Assembly (NCBI GenBank): GCA_036960605.1
Contig: JBALXI010000009.1
Coordinates: forward strand, 76,415-140,414
Source of the DNA: Oleispira sp036960605
GTDB taxonomy: Bacteria > Pseudomonadota > Gammaproteobacteria > Pseudomonadales > Oceanobacteraceae
DNA length: 64,000 nucleotides
Direction of reading: 5' to 3'
The notes under the pieces were generated by a model that was given only the letters and a program-made list of their open reading frames with translations, was not told the origin of the DNA and ran no database searches. Below are positions 1-9,346 of the stretch, one piece after another (positions within the stretch are counted from its first letter, which is position 1; each line of letters begins with the position of its first letter). The translations under genes were made by a program, and so were the position numbers.

Positions 1-1
1 T

Positions 2-76
2 CACTTGCGTGAGCTGACTGCAGAAAAGGCTAAAAAGAAAAACAATCCGTATCATGGTATCGGCTCTATTTATTGA
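2..76 (+). CDS. C-terminal end of an unidentified protein (cut by window edge)
   Basis: An open frame runs in from the left edge and stops at TGA 74-76, giving a 24-residue lysine-rich tail that ends NPYHGIGSIY. It converges on gpmI and overlaps that gene's stop by about 11 bases. The piece is too short to assign to a family. It could also be a chance open frame, since only 24 codons are visible. Confidence 0.35.
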   Translation, partial: HLRELTAEKAKKKNNPYHGIGSIY

Positions 77-1601
77 TCAAGCTAGATCCCGACATTTCCG
101 TCGGCTGGTCTAGATTCATGATGTTTAAGAGCGTCGGTGAAACATCGCATAGGCTGCCAGGGTTAATTGTGCGGCCATCGTTATGGTTATGCACGTACAC
201 AAGGTCAACCGGACCGGTTGTATGGGAGGTAAGTGGGCCGCCCGTTGCAGGGTTTAACATTTGCTCGGCATTACCATGGTCGGCGGTGATTAGGCATTCG
301 CCGTTCACTTCTAAAATGGCTGCGGTAATGCGCTTTAAACAGGCATCAATACATTCAGCCGCGAGCACTGCAGCAGAATAAACACCGGTATGGCCTACCA
401 TATCGCCGTTAGCGTAGTTACAAACGATTAAGTCGTGCTTACCACTTTTAATAGCAGCCACTAATTTATCGGTTAATTCTGGCGCATTCATTTCAGGTTG
501 AAGGTCGTAAGTAGCAACGTCAGGAGATGGCACTAAGATGCGTTCTTCACCTGGGTATAAGGCTTCACGACCACCGGAAAAGAAGAAGGTAACGTGGGCG
601 TACTTTTCAGTTTCAGCGATGCGAAGTTGGTTTAAGCCAAGATCAGAAACGTATTCGCCAATGCCGTTTACCAGTTTGGCGGGTGGGTAGGCGCAGTTGG
701 CCGGAATATCCGCAGCGTATTCGGTTAGCATGACGTAATCGGCTAGCTTAGGAATGACATTACGTTCGAAGCCAGAGAAATCAGGCTCAACAAAGGCACG
801 AGTAATTTCACGGGCACGGTCTGGGCGGAAGTTCATAAAGATGATGCTATCACCATCTTCAACCTTACCACCGTCGCCAATAACGGTCGCGCCAACGAAT
901 TCATCGTCTTCATCACGGGCATAGGCGGCTTCTAAAGCAGCGATGCCAGTTTCTGCATGGTTGGCGGCTTTGGCTTCTGTCATTGCAACATAAGCCGGTT
1001 CAACGCGTTCCCAACGGTTATCACGATCCATCGCGTAATAACGTCCGGTTAATGTAGCGATTGAGCCCGTGCCTAATTCATCGAGTTTAGCTTGCAGCGC
1101 TATAATAGAAGGCTCTGCACTGCGCGGTGGTACGTCACGACCATCTAAAATACCGTGCACGTATAATTTAGTAATGCCGCGCTTTACCGCCATTTCACAG
1201 GCTGCAAAGATTTGTTTTTCGTGGCTGTGTACGCCACCAGGAGACAATAAACCCGCAAGGTGAACAGCACCGCCGGTTGCTTTGGCTTTGTCGATGGCGT
1301 TACAAAGCACTTCATTATTGAAAAATGCACCATCGGCAACGGCTTTATTGATACGAGTGAAGTTCTGATAAACGATGCGGCCCGCACCTAAGTTCATGTG
1401 ACCGACTTCAGAATTACCCATTTGGCCTTCAGGCAGGCCTACCGCATTACCCGATGTTTGAATCAGTGCATTGGGGTACGTTGCTAGCAGAGTATCCCAA
1501 GTTGGGGTATTCGCGTTAGCAATCGCATTGTGTTCAGATGCTTCGCCGTGGCCCCAGCCATCAAGGATAATTAGCGCAGTAGGTGTGCGGGTCTGGCTCA
1601 T
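66..1601 (-). CDS. gpmI: 2,3-bisphosphoglycerate-independent phosphoglycerate mutase
   Basis: Interconverts 3-phosphoglycerate and 2-phosphoglycerate in glycolysis and gluconeogenesis, in the cytosol. The 511 residues match the usual size of the Mn-dependent iPGM family. The metal-binding start LIILDGWG (Asp14) and the phosphoserine nucleophile in GNSEVGH (Ser64) are in place. The HDGRD-type substrate loop (LDGRDVPPRS), the FRPDRAREITRAF segment and the C-terminal TADHGNAEQM metal ligands are also present, so the gene looks complete and active. It is divergent from the rhodanese-secB pair, a common gammaproteobacterial arrangement. No recognisable terminator separates it from the convergent open frame at the left edge. 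Confidence 0.97.
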   Translation of the reverse strand: MSQTRTPTALIILDGWGHGEASEHNAIANANTPTWDTLLATYPNALIQTSGNAVGLPEGQMGNSEVGHMNLGAGRIVYQNFTRINKAVADGAFFNNEVLCNAIDKAKATGGAVHLAGLLSPGGVHSHEKQIFAACEMAVKRGITKLYVHGILDGRDVPPRSAEPSIIALQAKLDELGTGSIATLTGRYYAMDRDNRWERVEPAYVAMTEAKAANHAETGIAALEAAYARDEDDEFVGATVIGDGGKVEDGDSIIFMNFRPDRAREITRAFVEPDFSGFERNVIPKLADYVMLTEYAADIPANCAYPPAKLVNGIGEYVSDLGLNQLRIAETEKYAHVTFFFSGGREALYPGEERILVPSPDVATYDLQPEMNAPELTDKLVAAIKSGKHDLIVCNYANGDMVGHTGVYSAAVLAAECIDACLKRITAAILEVNGECLITADHGNAEQMLNPATGGPLTSHTTGPVDLVYVHNHNDGRTINPGSLCDVSPTLLNIMNLDQPTEMSGSSLINK

Positions 1602-1765
1602 AATAGGAATAACTCTAATAATTTAACGTGAGTAGACAAAAATAATGTGCCTATTCTAGCGAATCTGTGGCCTTGCGTCATTTTCTATTCTTTTTCGCGC
1701 TGTGGCTGGTTATACTGCGGCCTTTGATCCTCTTATCAGTCAACCAAATAGGCAGCAAATAGGTT

Positions 1766-2179
1766 ATGGAACAAGCTTTCGACTTTATTAACAATAACTG
1801 GATGTTAGTCAGCGTATGGGGCGTATTTTTAGCGGCCTTCTTATGGGATAACAACCAGCGTAGCGGTGCTAGCATTAGCGCAGCGCAAGCGACTCAGATG
1901 ATCAATAAGCAGAATGCTGCTGTATTGGACATTCGTGACAAAAAGGAATTCGAAGCAGGCCACCTAGCCAATGCGATCAATATTCCTTATTCAACTTTAA
2001 CTGAACGACTGTCTGAGCTTGAATCTTCGAAAGAACACCCCATTGTATTAGTATGCAAGTCTGGCCAGAGTGTTGGAATGGCGGGTAAAACTTTGAAACA
2101 GAAAGGCTTCCAAGTATTCCGCTTAAGCGGTGGTATGTTGGAATGGTCGAACCAGAATCTTCCTGTAGTTACTAAATAA
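1766..2179 (+). CDS. Membrane-anchored rhodanese-like sulfurtransferase
   Basis: 137 residues. A hydrophobic segment at about residues 12-27 should anchor it in the inner membrane. A single rhodanese domain follows, with the fold signature LDIRDKKEFEAGHLANAINIP and an active-site loop CKSGQS whose Cys97 would carry the persulfide. The family moves sulfane sulfur between thiol carriers; the physiological donor and acceptor cannot be read from sequence. Its place between gpmI and secB is the usual one for this gene (YibN-like). In many relatives a glutaredoxin gene (grxC) lies between rhodanese and secB, but here only 71 bases separate them and none is present. Confidence 0.9.
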   Translation: MEQAFDFINNNWMLVSVWGVFLAAFLWDNNQRSGASISAAQATQMINKQNAAVLDIRDKKEFEAGHLANAINIPYSTLTERLSELESSKEHPIVLVCKSGQSVGMAGKTLKQKGFQVFRLSGGMLEWSNQNLPVVTK

Positions 2180-2250
2180 CTGCTAAATACATTTAAACAG
2201 TATGGCCAAGCAGGCCGTACTGAAGAATAAATAAAAATTAAGGAATTATC

Positions 2251-2745
2251 ATGGCTGAACAAGAACAAGCAAAAGAGCAGGCACAAGCACAAGACCAGGG
2301 TCAATTTTCATTACAGCGTTTTTACGTTAAAGACTCTTCGTTCGAATCTCCAAATGCTCCAGAGTCTTTCCAGAAGCAGTGGAAGCCAGAAGTTAAGTTA
2401 GATTTGAACAGCCGCTCACGCAAGTTATCTGACGATACCTATGAAGTAGACGTTAAAGTAACGGCTACGGCAGAAAACGATGGCGAAACAGCGTTCTTGG
2501 TTGAAGTGGTTCTTGGTGGTATTTTCCATATTAAAGGAATCGAAGGCGAACAGCTTAAGCACATGCTAGGTGCTTTCTGCCCTAACATCTTGTTCCCATA
2601 TGTTCGTGAAACAATCGACCAGTTAGTGGTTAAAGGTAGCTTCCCTGCCTTGATGCTAGCGCCGATTAACTTCGAAGCCTTGTTCCAGCAGTCTCAAGCT
2701 CAGCAAGCTGCAGCAGTTGCACAGCCTGAAGAAACTGTTCAGTAA
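2251..2745 (+). CDS. secB: Protein-export chaperone SecB
   Basis: Homotetrameric cytosolic chaperone that keeps preproteins unfolded and hands them to SecA for Sec export. The 164 residues cover the whole family fold, including FSLQRFYVKDSSFE near the N-terminus, the YEVDVKVTATAENDGETAFLVEV strands (first and second halves both clear), the CPNILFPYVRE helix region and the GSFPALMLAPINFEALF end. N- and C-terminal tails are glutamine- and alanine-rich and probably disordered. AAGGA sits six bases before the ATG. It is probably co-transcribed with the rhodanese and ends at a strong intrinsic terminator. It would serve the many exported proteins of this window, though that link is general. Confidence 0.96.
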   Translation: MAEQEQAKEQAQAQDQGQFSLQRFYVKDSSFESPNAPESFQKQWKPEVKLDLNSRSRKLSDDTYEVDVKVTATAENDGETAFLVEVVLGGIFHIKGIEGEQLKHMLGAFCPNILFPYVRETIDQLVVKGSFPALMLAPINFEALFQQSQAQQAAAVAQPEETVQ

Positions 2746-2771
2746 TACGTTACGCATAGTTTTTTAAGAAG

Positions 2772-2804
2772 GCCGCCAATATGAAAGTATTAGGCGGCTT
2801 TTTT
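2772..2804 (+). terminator. Rho-independent terminator after secB
   Basis: GCCGCC (2772-2777) pairs with GGCGGC (2793-2798), extended by AT pairs, and runs directly into six T. It closes the rhodanese-secB unit. Confidence 0.88.
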
Positions 2805-3106
2805 GTGCCTGTATTTTAATAAGTGTATTAATCTTACAAAGCCGTTCTGGTGGCAAACTATCACTGTATATTAAAAACTAGTTGGCTATGACGTAGCACT
2901 TAAATTCAAAATTTAAATCTAGTGATTAAAATTCGATTTGACTTAGTGCGATGATGTTAGCTCTCGTTATTAGAGGGCTAAGGAAAGATAGGTGATGTGG
3001 GAGCTTGTTGAAATACTCTATCATTTAAAATGAATAGCCGGATGACTTGCGTGTTTGTAATTTGATCGTTGTGATATTGAGTTGATAGTTGAGCTGGATA
3101 AACAAA
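2805..3106. other. Intergenic stretch without a recognisable gene
   Basis: AT-rich spacer of about 300 bases between two terminators. I see no open frame with a convincing start and ribosome site, no tRNA and no clear repeat. The rather pure A/T runs around 2860-2940 look like decayed or non-coding DNA. Confidence 0.6.
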
Positions 3107-3140
3107 AAAACCAGAGCCTATCAATTTAGGCTCTGGTTTT
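3107..3140 (-). terminator. Bidirectional terminator of the lipoprotein gene
   Basis: A 14-base perfect inverted repeat, AAAACCAGAGCCTA (3107-3120) and its complement (3127-3140), with a six-base loop. T-runs lie on both strands. It lies 40 bases past the stop of the leftward lipoprotein gene. Confidence 0.88.
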
Positions 3141-3180
3141 TATTTTTTTAATATCTGTAAAAGAATATTAAAATACAGCT

Positions 3181-4407
3181 TTAGTTGAAATCAGCTGTTG
3201 CTCTTACTGTAGCAACTGGGTTGTTTCCTGTTTCTTCGACTAAACCAAATACATCAAAAACAACGGCGTTATCACTTGCATCGTTAATACGAACGAAAAC
3301 ATTCGTGAAGTTAACCATTAAGCCATTATCAGCAGTCGTGCCATTAGTACCATTATAATTAACCGGAGCAGCGGCAGCAGCGAATTGAGGCGTTAAAGTT
3401 AGCGTCAGACCATCTGTCGACAATACAGCGGCAACACTTGAGTTAGGGAATGATGTTGCATTTAATGCAGCAGTTGTTGCACTGGTAAGGTTTGCACCAA
3501 TAGCCGTTTCATCTACTAGAGAAACTGCACGGCTGAAAGTTAGCGTTAGTACGCCGCCAGCAGTCACTGAATTGGTATCTAGGTTAGTTAAGCTTGTTAC
3601 ATATAAACCGTTCTTAGCAGCAGCGCTAGGTACTGAATCTGTCATCGGAATATTCACGATATTTGGAGTTGTGCCAACAACAAAGACTGAAGCCGTTGGT
3701 AAAGCTAGCTGGGTATTTTCATGAATTGTCGGTAAAACAGAAATATTATATTGGCCACCCAATACTAGGTTAGCAGCAGCGAATGTCGCAATACCAGCAG
3801 CATCAGTAACAACTGTTTGAGCGCCTTGGAAACCATTTTGTGCAGGAAACAATGTATTGCTAACATCTGTGGTTGGAGCATTCGAAACTGTTTGAGGATT
3901 CAATAAAACCGTTGCATTGGCAACAGGTTCGCTATTGTAAGTAACATTTACCTTAACATCGTTGGCAAAAGAACCTATAGGGTACATATAAATGTTACCA
4001 ACACGGTTAGCATTATTATCTTGCAGGCTACCAGTAGTCGTAACATTAAAAGCGAATGTCGCTTCAAATGGCTGGAAGCCATCAACCGAACTTACGATAC
4101 GATAAGTAATGTTGCCGCCGTTAGAAGATGTTGGAATATTTCCAATAGAATAATCACCAGCGAAATCAGCAGAGCCTCTTCTTACATTGGCATTACGGTA
4201 ATTGCTACCTTGAACCAAAGTAACTTTTAATGATTCATCAGTAATACGTGTACCATCAATGGCATTAAATATAGACCCTTGTAAGGTAGTCTGAATATTG
4301 TGGTAGTTCTGTGATGCAGATTGGTTAGTCGTAGTATCGTCACCACCACAGGCTGCAAGTAAAGATACGGCGCTAAATAGAACCGCTGATTTGATGATTG
4401 TTTTCAT
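3181..4407 (-). CDS. Secreted lipoprotein with Ig-like/adhesin-type beta domains
   Basis: 408 residues. A lipoprotein signal ends in the lipobox LLAAC, giving a mature N-terminal lipidated Cys20 followed by GGDD. Asp/Gly after the Cys suggests possible inner-membrane retention under the +2 rule, but this is uncertain outside enterics. The rest is Thr/Asn/Val/Ala-rich and all-beta in character. A carboxypeptidase-regulatory-like or transthyretin-like stretch (about 40-240) is followed by an SbsA-like Ig segment (about 265-400, VTAGGVLTLTFSRAV). No catalytic motif is visible. It is divergent from the giant TSP3-repeat protein. I cannot name a function; a cell-surface structural or matrix role is an inference. 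Confidence 0.82.
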   Translation of the reverse strand: MKTIIKSAVLFSAVSLLAACGGDDTTTNQSASQNYHNIQTTLQGSIFNAIDGTRITDESLKVTLVQGSNYRNANVRRGSADFAGDYSIGNIPTSSNGGNITYRIVSSVDGFQPFEATFAFNVTTTGSLQDNNANRVGNIYMYPIGSFANDVKVNVTYNSEPVANATVLLNPQTVSNAPTTDVSNTLFPAQNGFQGAQTVVTDAAGIATFAAANLVLGGQYNISVLPTIHENTQLALPTASVFVVGTTPNIVNIPMTDSVPSAAAKNGLYVTSLTNLDTNSVTAGGVLTLTFSRAVSLVDETAIGANLTSATTAALNATSFPNSSVAAVLSTDGLTLTLTPQFAAAAAPVNYNGTNGTTADNGLMVNFTNVFVRINDASDNAVVFDVFGLVEETGNNPVATVRATADFN

Positions 4408-4631
4408 GCTTTCATTCCATGTTTTTATTGAGAAAATCCAATTTTAGATAACATACTTAACGTAAGGCCTACTATCTATGGGGCTAAAATAAAGACTTGC
4501 AGGGCTAGGGTCAACTGAGATTTCCAAAGATAGTGATAAAGCATTACTTGTTGTATTTTTTGTTTTATTTTTTTGCCTTACTCAACCTTTTTCGTTATTT
4601 TGTACAAAAATTCACCATCAAGGAAGCTCTC

Positions 4632-7600
4632 ATGTTAAGGCGAACAGGACATTCACCCTCAGCTCAATTAACTTTTTTATTACTGGTAATATTAAATTCC
4701 GTCTCAGCTAGCGCGTTGGTCGAGGTGCAAGAACAAGAGCCCAATAATACAATTGAGCAGGCTCAACTTATTTATCCAAATGCTTTCAACTTATCGGCAT
4801 CGAAAGATATTGCTAATGCACACTACCTTCCTCATGTAACTATTAATGGCGACAAGCCCAGTAGTTATGATTATTTTCGGATTTCTGTTCCAGCAGGAAG
4901 CACCTATATCTTTGATGTGGATTATGGCAGAAATGCTGGAGGCTCGTTCGATAGTTATTTAGCCTTGTATGATGTTCAAGGCAATGAATTAGATTCCGAT
5001 GATGATTCAGGCGTAAATGAAGGCGCTGGCGGCAGTATTCATAGCTATGATTCTTATCTTGTTTATACCTTTGATACGGGTGGCGATTATGTAATTAGAG
5101 TCGGTGCTTGCTGTGGTGAATCCCCTATTCCAAGTCACGGAACTTATAAATTACAGATAAGCCAAAGTATTGATGCAGACCAGGATGGCATGGATGACCG
5201 CTGGGAGTTACTGCATGGTTTAAATCCTGGAATAGACGACGCAGACGCTGATGCTGATGGTGATGGCTGGTCAAACGAAGAAGAATATAACAATGGTGGT
5301 GATCCTCAAATTGCAGATCGGGATAATGATGGCTTACCTGATAATCGAGAGCAGCAACTTGGTACTAACCCTGATGATAGCGATTCTGATAATGATGGCA
5401 TGCCTGATGGTTGGGAGGTTGAATTTGGTTTTAATCCTCTAGTCGCAGATGGAAATTTGGATACCGACGGTGATAGCTGGACTAACGAACAAGAGTACGA
5501 GAATGGTAGTAATCCATTAGTTGCTGATCGTGATAATGATGGCTTACCAGATACTATGGATACGGATGATGATAATGATGGTCTTTCTGATAATGAAGAA
5601 CGCTCATTAGGAACCGATCCTCTTCGTGCAGATAGTGACGGTGATGGTTGGAATGATGCTTTTGAAGTAGAGCAGCAATTAAACCCTCTGATTAATGATC
5701 GCAATCTAGACCCAGATTTCGATGGCTTAGAAAATGAAGATGAAATTAATCATGGCTCGAGCCCTATTAACCCAGATACCGATGCAGATGGTTTAAGCGA
5801 TGGCGTCGAAGTTAATGATTACGATACTAATCCAGCACTAGCGGATACTGATCAAGATGGCCTAAATGACCGTGAAGAAATTGCGGTTTATGACCTCGAT
5901 CCAACGAACCGAGACAGTGATAATGATGGCATGTCTGACGGCTGGGAAGTGCAATACGGGCTTGATCCAAAACTGTCTACTGATGATCGACTAGACCGTG
6001 ATGGTGATGGTTGGTTAAACCTGCAAGAATTTCAACGTAATTCTAACCCTACAAGTTCAGCTGCAGTACCTGATACTCGTATGGCGAGCATTTATTCCAT
6101 TAACAATACAGACCAGCTAGTAATACTAGATCTTCAAGGTGACAATTACACCGTTGTTGGGCATCTGGGGAATAACGATGACTATACTGGGCTAGCAATT
6201 AATCCTATTGATGATCAGCTCTATGCGGTTGGAGGTGATGATGAGGCTTTTTATCGTGTGAATAAAGACACAGGTCAAGCAACCTTTATTGGTTATCTAG
6301 CGGGTGTTGACGATGAATATTATGGCTTATCATTTGATGATGCGGGAAATTTATACCTTGTCGATGGTGACTTTTTATATTCTGTTAACCTTGAGACGGG
6401 TGCCGTCACGATGATTGCAGGTGGAGAATATGGCAGTGGCTTAGCTTGGCATCAGGGAGCGATGTACAGTATTTCACGAGATAACTCAGATTTAGGTCCT
6501 AGGCGCGCTCGCAGAAATGGAGTTCTCAATCGAATAGATCTACAAACGGGTGCGATTGATGTTGTTGGTAGTTTAGACGTTGGCCTAAGCGACCAAGCTG
6601 GGTTAACGTCTACTGGCAATCAACTGATTGGCTTCAGCGAAAGTACTGAAGAGATATTGTCGATTAATCCAATGACAGGGCTTGCCTCTGTTTTATATGA
6701 AGTTACTGAAAACATTGAATCATTAGCTTTTGCTGGTTTTAAGGCGGGCTCAGATAATGATGGCATGGGTGATGAGTGGGAAGTGGAAAACCAACTAGAT
6801 CCTTCGAATCCAGGAGATGCTTTTGCTGATAACGATCGAGATGGCTTAATTAACTTGCAAGAATTCTTAAATCATACCGATCCGAATAATCCGGACTCTG
6901 ATAATGATGGCCTAAATGATGGCGAAGAATTTTTCATTTATCGTACAGGTTTAGATGATAGCGATTCAGATAATGATTCATTACCTGATGGCTGGGAAGT
7001 AAGTAATGGCTTAAATCCATTAAGCTACAGTCGTGATAATGATCCCGACGGAGATCATTTATCGAACCTACAAGAATACAACCTTAATACTTTACCCAAT
7101 AATAGTGACACGGATAACGATGGCTTAAGTGATTACCATGAGTGGAATAGCTATGGTACTAATCCCACACTGGCTGATAGTGATGGCGACAAAATGCCTG
7201 ATGGCTGGGAAGTTGAACATTCTTTAAATTGGAATTCGGATGATGGCGACGGTGATCGTGATAATGATAACCTTAGCAACCTAACGGAGTATCGTCTTAA
7301 TACGGATCCTAATGAAAAAGACAGCGATGGCGACGGCCTAGAAGATGATGTTGAGGTTAATGTTCATGGTACCAATCCAGCGGTAGCAGATTCTGATCAT
7401 GATGGTTTGAACGATCGAGAAGAGATTAATATTTATCGTACGGATCCTAAGTTAGCCGATAGTGATAGCGATGGAATGCATGACGGCTGGGAAGTGGATG
7501 AAGATCTAAATCCGCTAGTGGCCGATGCAGAAGGTGATACTGATGGTGACGGTTTATCGAACCTAGAAGAATTCAACCGTGGATCAAGCCCTTCATCTAC

Positions 7601-8765
7601 AGATACTGATGGTGACGGTATTGCTGACGGAAATGATAGCGATAACGAAACAGATAATGGTGTTCCAGTATTAACGAAAGTGCCAGTTGAGTTTTCTATG
7701 TCGGCGGATGCACTTGATTATCAGCGTGGCATGATAATTATTGATAATGCTTACCGTGCTAGCTTTAGCGCAACGGATGAAGTGGATTCGGCACTTGAAT
7801 ACAGGGCTCGTATCGGTGGCCAGGTCGTCGCAATGAACGCTGATGATGAGCTGCTCTTACCAACAGGACGTAATGTTGTGAGCTGGACTGCGGTCGATAG
7901 CGCAGGCAATGAGAGTAATGTGATGGAGCAAGTCATTAATGTTTATCCTCGCATTTCGTTTACTCAACGCAGTTCAATGACTGGTGAAGCGAGTTCAGCT
8001 GAAATTGAAGTCCAAATGAGTGGGCCTTCACCTGAATATCCTGTGGTTATTGAAATCGATATTAATACAGAGCGTACTGATATTTCTCAAATGGATGTTG
8101 ATACTGCCTTTGATATTCTGAGCATTAAGACAGTCACAATTGATGTGGGTGAAGATGCTTCGGCTCCGAATACCTCTATTACTTTAACGGTACCTGTATT
8201 AGCCGATAGTGAAGAAGAAACGGATGAGACTTTAGTCTTTGATCTGCTGGGGGCTGTTGTTGCTCAAGACGAAACGAATTGGTTTGTAGTTGATGGTGCC
8301 AATGATGAGCATGAATTAACGATTACTGAACGTAATCTTGCACCTGTTGTTACTCTGCTCGTGAGCCAAGGTGGGAATGAAGTGGAAGCGATTGATCCGA
8401 GCGCTGGCGAGGTCACGATTAACGCCGTGATTCGTGATCCTAATGGTACAGACACTCATACAGTTGTTTGGGAATTAGTGAGCTTGGATGTAAGCAGTGA
8501 ATCAAGTACCCAAAATATAGTGGTATTTGATCCGGCTAACATTCCAACAGGTCGTTATTTGGTTGCTGCGGTAGTAACGGATGATGGTGAAAGCTCATTA
8601 ACGACGACAGGAGATATTGTATTGGAAGTAACTGCGCTGAATGTAGACCCAAGCCCAGAGACTCCTACAGACTCAAGTAGTAAGTCTTCGGGTGGTGCTA
8701 TGCCGTGGATGTTTATCCTCGTGATGATGATATTTTCTTATGGCAGACGTCGTCACGCGATTTGA
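4632..8765 (+). CDS. Giant thrombospondin type 3 repeat protein with PPC domain, beta-propeller-like core and GlyGly-CTERM-like tail
   Basis: About 1377 residues. The start at 4632 is preferred over an upstream ATG (4533) because AAGGAAG precedes it and it gives a normal signal peptide ending SVSASA. In order the protein has: a PPC-type beta domain (about nt 4850-5160); 13 Asp-rich TSP3 repeats of DSDNDGMPDGWEV type, expected to bind Ca2+ (5172-6060); a beta-propeller-like domain with repeated YxVNxxTGxA strands (6080-6740); 13 more TSP3 repeats (6755-7650); Ig/Calx-beta-like domains (7670-8630); and a tail with SSGGAMPW, a hydrophobic segment and GRRRHAI. That tail matches the GlyGly-CTERM sorting pattern, whose family members are cut by rhombosortase and are usually type II secretion cargo. 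No peptidase catalytic domain is evident, so a structural or adhesive role is inferred. Confidence 0.88.
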   Translation: MLRRTGHSPSAQLTFLLLVILNSVSASALVEVQEQEPNNTIEQAQLIYPNAFNLSASKDIANAHYLPHVTINGDKPSSYDYFRISVPAGSTYIFDVDYGRNAGGSFDSYLALYDVQGNELDSDDDSGVNEGAGGSIHSYDSYLVYTFDTGGDYVIRVGACCGESPIPSHGTYKLQISQSIDADQDGMDDRWELLHGLNPGIDDADADADGDGWSNEEEYNNGGDPQIADRDNDGLPDNREQQLGTNPDDSDSDNDGMPDGWEVEFGFNPLVADGNLDTDGDSWTNEQEYENGSNPLVADRDNDGLPDTMDTDDDNDGLSDNEERSLGTDPLRADSDGDGWNDAFEVEQQLNPLINDRNLDPDFDGLENEDEINHGSSPINPDTDADGLSDGVEVNDYDTNPALADTDQDGLNDREEIAVYDLDPTNRDSDNDGMSDGWEVQYGLDPKLSTDDRLDRDGDGWLNLQEFQRNSNPTSSAAVPDTRMASIYSINNTDQLVILDLQGDNYTVVGHLGNNDDYTGLAINPIDDQLYAVGGDDEAFYRVNKDTGQATFIGYLAGVDDEYYGLSFDDAGNLYLVDGDFLYSVNLETGAVTMIAGGEYGSGLAWHQGAMYSISRDNSDLGPRRARRNGVLNRIDLQTGAIDVVGSLDVGLSDQAGLTSTGNQLIGFSESTEEILSINPMTGLASVLYEVTENIESLAFAGFKAGSDNDGMGDEWEVENQLDPSNPGDAFADNDRDGLINLQEFLNHTDPNNPDSDNDGLNDGEEFFIYRTGLDDSDSDNDSLPDGWEVSNGLNPLSYSRDNDPDGDHLSNLQEYNLNTLPNNSDTDNDGLSDYHEWNSYGTNPTLADSDGDKMPDGWEVEHSLNWNSDDGDGDRDNDNLSNLTEYRLNTDPNEKDSDGDGLEDDVEVNVHGTNPAVADSDHDGLNDREEINIYRTDPKLADSDSDGMHDGWEVDEDLNPLVADAEGDTDGDGLSNLEEFNRGSSPSSTDTDGDGIADGNDSDNETDNGVPVLTKVPVEFSMSADALDYQRGMIIIDNAYRASFSATDEVDSALEYRARIGGQVVAMNADDELLLPTGRNVVSWTAVDSAGNESNVMEQVINVYPRISFTQRSSMTGEASSAEIEVQMSGPSPEYPVVIEIDINTERTDISQMDVDTAFDILSIKTVTIDVGEDASAPNTSITLTVPVLADSEEETDETLVFDLLGAVVAQDETNWFVVDGANDEHELTITERNLAPVVTLLVSQGGNEVEAIDPSAGEVTINAVIRDPNGTDTHTVVWELVSLDVSSESSTQNIVVFDPANIPTGRYLVAAVVTDDGESSLTTTGDIVLEVTALNVDPSPETPTDSSSKSSGGAMPWMFILVMMIFSYGRRRHAI

Positions 8766-8800
8766 TAAGCTCACTCATTAAGTCGGGCTAGAGTGATTTG

Positions 8801-8861
8801 AAAGCCGGATCGCTTCTCTTTTAATAGATAAAATTTAAGAGAGGAGTGATCCGGCTTTTTT
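8801..8861 (+). terminator. Long-stem terminator between the TSP3 gene and trmL
   Basis: AAGCCGGATC...CTCTT pairs with AAGAG...GATCCGGCTT over about 20 bases with small mismatches, followed by six T. A-runs on the other side let it also serve trmL, which converges from the right. Confidence 0.88.
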
Positions 8862-8881
8862 GTGTCTGTTATTTAGACTTT

Positions 8882-9346
8882 TTAGATACCACCGGCATAA
8901 TCATTTTGACGCCACGCCTCAAAAATCATCACCGCAACCGTATTCGACAAATTCATACTGCGGCTGCTCTCCATCATCGGTAGGCGAAGCCATTGTTCAA
9001 ACGGCACTTGCTCGCGAATATCTTCTGGCAGGCCTCGAGTTTCAGGGCCAAACATCAAAAAATCACCTTCTTTAAACTGCGTTTCTGAGTGCGTTTTTTT
9101 GCCCTTGGTAGTAAGCGCATACATAGTTTTAGGCTGCTCTTTCTCTAAGAAGTCAGCGTAATTCTCATGAATACGGACTCTGGCCCATTCGTGATAATCC
9201 AAGCCCGCACGGCGTAGTGCTTTCTCTTCCATATCAAAGCCAAGTGGCTTAATCAGATGAAGCTGGCAGCCGGTATTGGCACATAAACGAATAATGTTGC
9301 CAGTATTCGGTGGGATTTCGGGTTCGAATAAAACGATGTTAAACAT
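8882..9346 (-). CDS. trmL: tRNA (cytidine/uridine-34 2'-O)-methyltransferase TrmL
   Basis: SPOUT-class (trefoil-knot) methyltransferase that adds a 2'-O-methyl group to the wobble base of tRNA-Leu isoacceptors using S-adenosylmethionine. The 154 residues equal the usual length. The N-terminal PEIPPNTGNIIRLCANTG motif, the central LMFGPETRGLP SAM loop and the C-terminal SRSMNLSNTVAVMIFEAWRQ knot region are all recognisable. GAGGAG precedes the ATG. It stands alone, convergent with the TSP3 gene and divergent from the pilus operon. Confidence 0.95.
   Translation of the reverse strand: MFNIVLFEPEIPPNTGNIIRLCANTGCQLHLIKPLGFDMEEKALRRAGLDYHEWARVRIHENYADFLEKEQPKTMYALTTKGKKTHSETQFKEGDFLMFGPETRGLPEDIREQVPFEQWLRLPMMESSRSMNLSNTVAVMIFEAWRQNDYAGGI

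Noticed and set aside
2180..2250. Possible grxC between rhodanese and secB
   Set aside because: The gap is only 71 bases and holds no CPYC-type motif or open frame.
5306..5704. Long opposite-strand open frame (132 aa) within the TSP3 repeats
   Set aside because: It is a shadow of the repeated GAT/GAC codons of the TSP3 array. It has no ribosome site and is rich in Ser/Pro/Leu repeats that mirror the coding strand.
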